In this document: one piece after another, positions 56,151-64,000 of the stretch
How the letters are laid out: every line of letters starts with the position of its first letter
Position numbering within the stretch: position 1 is the first letter of the stretch
Assembly (NCBI GenBank): GCA_963682175.1
Contig: OY821775.1
Span: 49,386,053-49,450,052, forward strand
Direction: 5' to 3'
From: Triglochin maritima
Lineage: Eukaryota; Streptophyta; Magnoliopsida; Alismatales; Juncaginaceae
DNA length: 64,000 nucleotides
Translations under genes and position numbers: made by a program
Notes under the pieces: model-generated
Database searches by the model: none
What the model was told of the DNA's origin: nothing
The model's input: the letters and a program-made list of their open reading frames with translations, nothing else

Positions 56151-58340
56151 TAGCGCCTTTGAGTGGGGTCCGATCCACCAGGCTTTATGTGCGAAAACAA
56201 GTACCCGAATCTAGAACTAAGACAAAAGGTCTCAGAAGCCAATTTAGGGATATGGTTTGTTGGAGGAAGAAGAAGAGAGATGCAGCAGAATAGGAAAATG
56301 TTTTCGTTATTAGGGTTATTGTGAATGCGAGTATTATTTTATACAAGTTACACACGGGTATGGATCACCCGGATCCGCTTAGCTTAGCTGGATTGAACGC
56401 TTTACAAATTCAAACCGACTAAATATTACATGAGTTTGATAACCCAGATGTATCACACTTGCACCAGTTTACCAAACCTATTAGACATGGCTCAGATAGA
56501 TATGCCTCAGAATCGGACCCCAGTTCATAAACGTTGAAGCGACACTTGGTGCACCAAGTGGACTCGAGCCTAGATCATGTCTGGTTGAACCACATATCCT
56601 TGGTGGACCGACGCCTGGGTTCATGCTCAAGTTTCATTGGGCTACCATCTCATCATGGGCTTTCTGGGCTTGGGGTACTTGTGGGCCTAAGCTCTGGTCT
56701 GGATTCTCAAGAATTATATATATGTGGTAATAGTAAAAATGAAACTTGTTTGTTGATAAAATATTGGTAAAATGCAAAAGCTTAAATGTGCAAAACCTCA
56801 TCTACAATATCTACGTGGTTCCCACTATTTTTTTGTCACTCAAATCGATCTCAATTGTTCATTGATATACTACTTTGGTCCTTCAAATTGATCTCAGCTG
56901 TCTATTAAGACTTCTCTAATTTTTGATCCCTTACACCAATCTCATTCATTGATTAAAAATAAAATTACCCTTTAATAATTAACCCATCAATCCATGAATC
57001 TCGTGATTTCACGTTGACCATATAAGAAAACCACAATTCATTCAAAACAAAGAAAAAAAAACTAGATTGAAGTTTAATATTGATTTATATGGCTCCCACT
57101 ATTATTTTTTGCACCCTCAAATTGATGTTAGTCGTTCGTTGTATTTGTTTTGTCCATCAAATCGATCTTGATTGTCTATTAAAATCCCTCTATTTTTTTG
57201 TCATTAAAATTGATCTCCATCTATTAAGGTATCTTTAATTCATTGATTACAAATGATTTTTAGTTTTCAATAATTAACCCATCAACCCATGATCAATCCA
57301 TGAACACCATGATTTCGCATCGACCCCATAAGAAAATCATAATTTAAAAAAACAAATTTAAATTTAATATTGACTAATATAGTTTTCATTATTGAATAAA
57401 ACAATAAAAATCTTTTATATTCAATAAATATTCTATAAAGAGGGCTAATAAATCGATCTCAGCGGTTTGTTGATTACCTTTTGGTCTCACAAGTTGATCT
57501 TGGGTGTTTATTAATATAAAATAAAAAAACAAATCCATTTTGATCGTTGTAACTTGTAATTATGTGTTTGTTAAGCTGGCTGTTGTAACTTGTAATTATA
57601 GCCAAATACAACAGTCCTAATATTATAAATTTACAAGAGTTGCTTTATGTTGATGCCCTAAATTTCTGAATCAGCATCATTTTCTGGTTTGATTCTTAAG
57701 CTAACACTGATCTTAACTTCATCTGTAATTGTTTTATTGTCTTCCGTTTGTCTTGAATGCTCTGCTTCTAGTCGTGATTCGCTGGGAAGAGGTTAAGAGT
57801 GCAGCTTAAACATTTATACTGGTTTTATAATTGGTTTACAATAGTTTCTGTTGTGTATTTAGATTTTATTATCATTCTTGTGAATTCACATATCAGGTCT
57901 GCTTTTATATATTGACACTGATTTTATAATTGGTTTAGAATAACTTTTGGTATGCATTTAGATTTCATTGTCATTCTTGTAAATTGGCATATTTGGTCTG
58001 ATTTCTTCTCAAAATGCAATCTTTTTACATCCTCTTATCTTCTCATAATTGTTATGTCAGGCGGATGTTGCAATTGATTTTCAGAATATATACCTTTTTT
58101 ACAGCACTCCTTGTGCAGGAATATGTGTCATCCATTTTTAGCATGTAATTATACAAGAAAAGTGAAGAAAAAGCTTGATTTACTCAATTGTTTATATTTG
58201 AAGATTCGACACTGCTACATTATATCTCATGGGCTTTTAATTGAATCATCTGCACGTAAGCATATTTGGACCTCATTTTTACAGTTTTTTTCGCTTCTAA
58301 CCTTTTTCGAAGTCGATTCCAGATGCTTTTGTTCTTAAAT
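56150..58340. other. Intergenic region with an approximately 265-bp tandem duplication
   Basis: 56812-57090 and 57080-57370 are diverged direct copies (AATTAACCCATCAA(T/C)CCATGA, CATATAAGAAAA/CCATAAGAAAAT). A third partial copy lies near 57430-57520. No gene is recognised. Confidence 0.55.
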
Positions 58341-58735
58341 ATCTTCTTCATAGACACCACGAAAAAACATTATATGAGACACAACAAAAGGGCATCAATC
58401 AATCAATTATGGACATGGTTAATTAGTTCAGATTACGCCAAAGCTTTCTTTAAAAATGAAGTTTTCCGACGTTAAAAGGTTGATATATAGGTGTTTCAAC
58501 TTCAATTACACACACACAAGACTCGTACATGGTTAGTGACGAGGGATCAAGTTGGAAATACGAAATTGAATTGTAGTTTTTACGACAAAAATCAAGAATT
58601 GGTCGCGAATATGCAACGAAAAATTTAACGATCGGAAATGATGTATTCCAGTTGGTTGTCTCGTCTGGGTCTGACTCCACTACGGCCATGGGCATTGTTG
58701 TGGTGCTTGATCAAATGTTTAGCAATAGAGCTTGA
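58340..58735 (+). pseudogene. LURP-one-related exon 2 fragment
   Basis: Matches the end of the intron and exon 2 of the intact gene: CATTATATGAGACACAACAAA, then GACGAGGGATCAAGTTGGAA, GAATTGGTCGCGAATATGCA and TTCCAGTTGGTTGTCTCGTC. About 100 bp of exon 2 start is lost and a stop (GAATTGTAG) interrupts the frame. Exon 1 is absent. Confidence 0.85.
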
Positions 58736-59097
58736 GATAATAAGAATTTTAAAATTTTCACATTTTTTGTTTGTTGGAGATTTGATTCTCTTGATATGTA
58801 AATTATGTGCTTCGAATGTCGGCATGTCCGCATGATATCACAGCATGTCGGCATGATATCGATCTCTTGATGTGCTTCAAATTCTCTCATCATTGTTTTT
58901 GTGCAGTACTTGGATTTTCCAAGGAAATTCTAAAATGTAACATAATTTTTTGGATATAGGGGAGATAATATTGTTGATACAATTACAAATATGATCATGT
59001 AATACAGTGGGTTGCATATGTCGAATAAATATTCCATAAGGATCCAGATAAAGCCAACATACAAAAACATGTAAAAGAAAACAAGAAACGAAGGAAC

Positions 59098-59600
59098 ATG
59101 AATCAGAAACGACCTCATAGACCGAGCCGTCGGAAGGCGACTTGCCTCAGAGAAAATATCGGCCCACATACCAGTTTTGATGGTCTGCCGGTTTTCTCCC
59201 AGGATAGAACGGTCTCACCGTCGAACAGGCGCACACCGGAGTCGACGGACCTCGAAAGCAGCGCGAAACCTCGCAAGAATTATCACTTGTCACTGAACAA
59301 CTTTGGATTCGGGGAAGGGAAATCGCCGGAGAAGGACAGTTTCCGTAGAGATGATGGGAAAATAGAACGTGTGTATTATTTAGGAGGAAACATGTATTTA
59401 TTCTTGAAGATTACCTTGAGGTCCAAAAATAAATACACCCATCACCCTGAGGCTAAAACCTCTAATTTCCCCCAAATCCCCCGCTGCCACGTCACGTCAC
59501 GCCTCGACTCGACCCGGACCGGGACGGGACGGGCGCGCGCGCGCGTGTGTGTGGAGAATTCTCTCCTCCTCTCTTTCCACCTACAAAGTGACAAATGAAT
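59098..59600 (+). other. Open stretch of unknown nature
   Basis: A 166-codon open frame with basic/Ser-rich N-terminus (KRPHRPSRRKATCLRENIG) and no recognised domain. It ends in a (GC)n(GT)n patch. It may be chance or part of an unrecognised element. Confidence 0.25.
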
Positions 59601-60009
59601 AGTATGTTTATCAACATCCTTCAACTTGTTAGCTTTGCCAATGTGGGACTAAAAAGTAGAGGTGAGCACATGGCATATGGGGCAATAGTTCTCATCTTCA
59701 TCTCAACATTGGATTTCTTCAATTGAGCTATTCATGGGCCTAGCCCAAACTCAATATTCCAACAAATACATTCGACCAATACTACAAAAATGATAAAGAT
59801 AATACATAAAAATACGAACTCTTATTGAATAAAGACAATTCTTTTGGTTTTCACCATGTAAATTCAAACAAAACCCCATAATTTCCAAGTAACAAATAAA
59901 TAGACTCTTAAATCCTCATTAGGCTAAATCCCAAGCATTCAAATTCCATTCAAATTCTCTCAAATAGAAGAGTACACGTCCGTGTAATTGTAAGTGATGA
60001 CAGCCAAAA

Positions 60010-61560
60010 TGGAATCATTTTGCGAGTTTTGGTCCTCATTTCATGACAAATTCTAATAGTTCCTTTTCCAGGCTATGCAGTAATATGTCACACCAAAGTA
60101 CCTTATTTTTTTTGAATCACATGCAATCGCAGGGCTTAGATTGGTTGCTTTAGTTAAACTCAGGCCAGCATGTTGTGTGGGATCTCCACAATTCTAATAT
60201 GTGTCCCACTTTCGGTTATAGAACTCTATAGTTGATTAGTGACGTGATTTTGAAATCTTTTTGTGGGCTCTAATTTAGGCCAGGAAAGAGACATGCATAT
60301 AACTGCAAGACTCATTTGACAAAATAAATATGCAAATGCTATTTCGTCTGCAAGCTTTTATATATTAATCTCAAATCCTAGTAATTAAAGTAGTTATCAT
60401 ATCACACAGCATGTCGGCATGATATGGTATCTTGTACTTTGCTAGGTATTCTTGGAATTCTCTTCTACAGGGCATTCTAGAGTAGTTATCATTAAGAAGT
60501 CATTAGAGCCACCACCAATGGCCAAATCTAAGATATGCTTTCATTGTTTGGAGTAGAATGAACTTTATCTTCCTGAAATAGATGGCAATAGTGTAGCAGT
60601 ACTAACTAGTAGCTAGCTAGCGTGTTTGGCACCATTTCCTCTTGTCGATAACATTCATTGCCAAGGCCTTGGATGAAGTTATAACACCTGGAAGTCTAGA
60701 TAGAGACTAGAGAGGATTTAGTTTACAAAAACTGGAATTGAAGATTTCCTTGGATGAAGTACTCATGAAGTCGTGAAACCATAAAAGCATTCCCACACTA
60801 AAAGAAACCAAGAACCCCAGAATTTTTGTGAGAAACCTGCGGTCTCCATGCACCTTAAAGGCTAAAACCATGGATGTTTTATATATATATATTTATCTTC
60901 TTAGGAAGATGTTTGATATATATATATATATGTGTGAAGAAGATAACAAAACTATGTACGTTACCCTCGTCAGGCATCTAAAACATCCCACGTGGGCACT
61001 ACAACTACATGCATTAGAGCATCGTTAACAGCGCCCGGGCAATTCCCGGACGCCATGGTTTCTCTCTCCGCCACGTCAGCTTCTCTCTCCGTCACGCCAG
61101 CTCAAACCAACCCCCTAAATTTTTCTTAACCACACCCAAAAACACCCCAAGCGCCCTACATTCTCTCCCCTACACGTAATTTCGGGATCAATTCTAGGCA
61201 AAACACGAAAAATTATCAAAAAATTCTAAAAAATATAAACAAATAAAAAACTTATTTTCATAAAAAACGATTTTAAATTATTTTTAAAACATTTGTTAAA
61301 ACAAAAAACACAAAAAAATATATTTCGGGCCAATGAGGGGGGGCCACGTGGCCCCCCGCCCGGGCGCCCAGGGCGCCCCGCCCTGGGAACGCCCTCCCGT
61401 TAAGGGAGGGCTGCCCGGGCGTAGAGCACCCGTTAAGGGTGCTCTTAACCAACACCTTGTCCAATGACATTAATATATGGAATCAGGATAAAATGATTGA
61501 TGAAGCATTGAAGCTTGTCTATTACACATGGTCGACATCCACTTAACATTGTAGTTGTAA
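60010..61560. repeat. Segmental duplication, copy B (with MITE insertion)
   Basis: Colinear with 50930-51990, interrupted only by the MITE at 61017-61444 and small indels. Confidence 0.75.
61014..61447. mobile_element. Harbinger/Tourist-type MITE with TTA target duplication
   Basis: Element 61017-61444 (428 bp) starts GAGCATCGTTAACAG and ends CGTTAAGGGTGCTC, flanked by TTA on both sides. The paralogous site in copy A reads CATGCATTAACCAACACC with a single TTA, the exact empty site. The right end contains the 21-bp palindrome GAGCACCCGTTAA.GGGTGCTC and a GC-rich interior. No coding capacity. Confidence 0.93.
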
Positions 61561-61760
61561 CGTCATGTAAGTTACTCATAAATGTCAAACTAGTCACATC
61601 AATACTCTCACACTTCTATCTCATTTATTTCTTCTCTTTTTTAATTTTTCAGAGTTTCAATTAATTATATTACATAATTTATTTATCATAAATTAGTATA
61701 ATTAAATGTGAATATTTAAGAATAATTAAAATAAAATTTATTAAATATTAAACATGTGTT

Positions 61761-62601
61761 ACAATAACTAGACTTCGAAACTTAAATAAAATACAATTAA
61801 TAATAATCATTCTCATTTCCCATATTGTCTGTAACACTGTTAGATGCTCCCGATTAAGTCATCTTTGAGTTGCAAATGTTTACGACGGTTTTGAACGCGA
61901 TCTCTATTAACTAAGTACATGTTGATATCAACAAGCAGTCGGACGAGAACTGAAAGAACTAATTTTAAACTATTTAATATATAAATTTAAACTAAATTTA
62001 AAACCAAAAAAAATCCACCACCTAGTTTTACACCCCTCGATGTACGTACAAAAGAACATACCCTAAATGTGTTGTATCTTACTTGGGATGTTAAGTAAGT
62101 TGCAAATTTAGGTGTGTCTGAGGTTGGAAATATAAAAGTTGTATGTTTATTCTGTTTTAACCTCTAATTGTTCTTTGATTAGTACAAAAATCTTAAGATG
62201 ACACTAAGTTTAATTATATGAAAGGAAGTTAGCTTTGAAAGAGGTAGTTACTATTATTAACAAAATTTATGTATGAAAAAAGTTTCGATAATGCACCTCA
62301 TCATCAGGTTGGTGGAACATCATTATATGAAATTGAGCGATTTGCATGCATGTCACTGACAACCTACAATATTTTAGAGATATGTCATTTGAAAGAAATT
62401 ATTGGGTATAATGTCAAAGAAAAACATTGATATTAGCTACTATGCCATTAATTATGTTTGGGCATGCCATTCTATTAACTTCTTCGTTAACTTCCATTAG
62501 TTATATATATTTAATGAAAATTTTGCAGAATTACTTTGAATAAACCGAATTTTTTTAAATTTGATTATATGTGTTGTAAATTTTGTCAAAAATCACTCAA
62601 A
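61761..62601. repeat. Direct duplication, first copy
   Basis: Nearly identical to 62941-63822 (offset 1,180 bp). Shared runs include TTTACGACGGTTTTGAAC and AACAAGCAGTCGGACGAGAA. It diverges after AATCACTCAAA at the right end. Confidence 0.9.
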
Positions 62602-62609
62602 ATCGGACC

Positions 62610-62795
62610 AAGATCGGATTTTGAGTCCAAGATCTGACCTTTCCGGTCCGGTCCGGTCCAAGATCGGATTTTTTAAATTAAAAAAAAAATCGGACTTGTC
62701 CGGACCAGAACCGAATTTTCCAAAACTTCCAGACTGGAACCCAGACCAGTTGGATCCGGTCCGGTCCAAAAAATTGGATCGGACCTTGCACACCA
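62610..62795. repeat. GGTCCGGTCC-rich repeat between the two direct copies
   Basis: Inverted relative of 40470-40610. It begins exactly where the two direct copies diverge, so it is an insertion or a junction. Confidence 0.6.
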
Positions 62796-62877
62796 CTAAT
62801 AAAAAATATGAGTCAATCCCAACAATAAGGAAGGATAAGAAATCATAACTAGAATTTTAAATCAAATAAATGAAACT

Positions 62878-62936
62878 TATCTCATCTATTTGTTTGTTTG
62901 CTTGATTGTAGAAACTGACACTTGTGGACCAATGAC
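62878..62936 (+). pseudogene. Short LURP-one-related intron/exon 2 fragment
   Basis: Contains AAACTGACACTTGTGGACCA, identical to the start of exon 2 at 54039, with upstream intron sequence. It stops at ACCAATGACTG and joins the second direct copy. Confidence 0.85.
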
Positions 62937-62940
62937 TGTT

Positions 62941-63822
62941 ACAATAACTAGACTTCGAAACTAAAATAAAATACAATTAATAATAATCATTCTCATTTCT
63001 CATATTGTTTGTAACATTGTTAAATGCTCTCGATTAAGTCCTCTTTGAGTTGCAAATGTTTACGACGGTTTTGAACACGATCTCTATTAACTAAGTACAT
63101 GTTGATATCAACAAGCAGTCGGACGAGAACTGAAAGAACTAATTTTAAACTATTTAATATATAAATTTAAACTAAATTTAAAACCAAAAAAAATCCACCA
63201 CCTAGTTTAGCAACCCCATCGAGGGGTGCCAAAAAATGCCACCCATGGGCGACATATTCCCTCACCCCATGTTGAACATGCCCTAAATGTTTTGTGTCTT
63301 ACTTTGGACGTTAAATAAGTTCCCAATTTAGGTGTGTCTGAGGTTGGAAATATGAAAGTTGTATGTTTATATTGTTTTAACCTTTAATTGTTCTATGATT
63401 AGTACAAAAAATCTTAAGCCGACACTAAGTTTAATTATACAAAAAGAAGTTAGCTTTGAAAGAGGTAGTTACTATTATTAACAAAATTTATGTATGAAAA
63501 AAGTCTCGATAATGCACCTCATCATCAGGTTGGTGGAACATCATTATATGAAATTGAGCGATTTGCATGCATGTCACTGACAACCTACAATATTTTAGAG
63601 ATATGTCATTTGAAAGAAATTATTGGGTATAATGTCAAAGAAAAACATTGATATTAGCTACTATGCCATTAATTATGTTTGGGCATGCCATTCTATTAAC
63701 TTCTTCGTTAACTTCCATTAGTTATATATATTTAATGAAAATTTTGCGGAATCACTTTGAATAAACCGAAAATTCATAAATTTGATTATATGTGTTGTAA
63801 ATTTTGTAAAAAATCACTCAAA
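62941..63822. repeat. Direct duplication, second copy
   Basis: Pairs with 61761-62601. It carries an extra segment near 63210-63280 (CCATCGAGGGGTGCC...) absent from the first copy. Confidence 0.9.
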
Positions 63823-64000
63823 TTATTTATTAATTACTTTTCACCTATTTATTTTTTCTCACTTCTCACTCTCTCTCATCTCTCTCTTTCCTCTCATCTT
63901 TTCTTTTTCTCTCACTAAACATAATAGTTGGGTGACAAATTAATGAAATCCAATAATGTTTTATATTTTTAATCTTATTTCAAACTCATGATATTTAATG
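63823..64000. other. CT-rich right edge
   Basis: A pyrimidine-rich patch (CTCTCTCATCTCTCTCTTTCC) with no gene recognised before the window ends. Confidence 0.4.

Overview
This is a eudicot-type plant nuclear window. It contains spliced genes with GT-AG introns, plant-restricted families (DUF295 F-box, SKU5-similar, LURP-one-related, At5g39570-like), a plant tRNA-Asp, and a dense layer of nested plant transposons. The species cannot be fixed from sequence alone. Everything here was read by eye; no search was run.

Layout. 1-7.9 kb: an LTR retrotransposon on the minus strand. Its very long Gag-protease frame is open at the left edge, followed by a putative primer binding site and a repeat-rich LTR-like region. 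8.2-13.9 kb: a decayed, 3'-truncated Ty3/gypsy element on the minus strand with a 1.67-kb 5' LTR. 13.9-21.2 kb: a tandem array of three intact F-box/DUF295 genes, with debris of a fourth. 21.6-24.7 kb: a 74-bp tandem repeat, then a Mutator-like element (MULE-A) whose terminal inverted repeats are arrays of small palindromes. It keeps a stub of transposase plus an intact, intron-bearing plant-mobile-domain gene. 25.9-28.3 kb: an At5g39570-like gene. 30.0-33.0 kb: a four-exon SKU5-similar multicopper-oxidase-like gene.

33.4-39.6 kb: a second MULE (MULE-B). Its transposase has lost its catalytic core and is split by a solo LTR with a perfect 5-bp target duplication; it also carries a convergent GRF-zinc-finger/membrane gene. 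41.5 kb: tRNA-Asp(GTC). 42.0-43.6 kb: nested repeats including a foldback element with long GC-rich hairpins. 43.6-48.1 kb: a five-exon FOLD (methylene-THF dehydrogenase/cyclohydrolase) gene with one in-frame stop, so probably a pseudogene. 48.5-50.0 kb: a gag-only LTR element remnant. 50-64 kb: a segmentally duplicated block built around a LURP-one-related gene (one intact copy, two fragments), with a Ty1/copia fragment, a Harbinger-type MITE and a recent tandem duplication of about 1.2 kb.

The most interesting themes are: two independent MULEs that each carry an apparently intact accessory gene convergent to a dead transposase (plant mobile domain in one, GRF zinc finger in the other); TIRs and LTRs built from arrays of short palindromes; a shared promoter module in the F-box array; and a clean set of insertion footprints (solo LTR with TSD, MITE with an empty paralogous site) that date events relative to one another.
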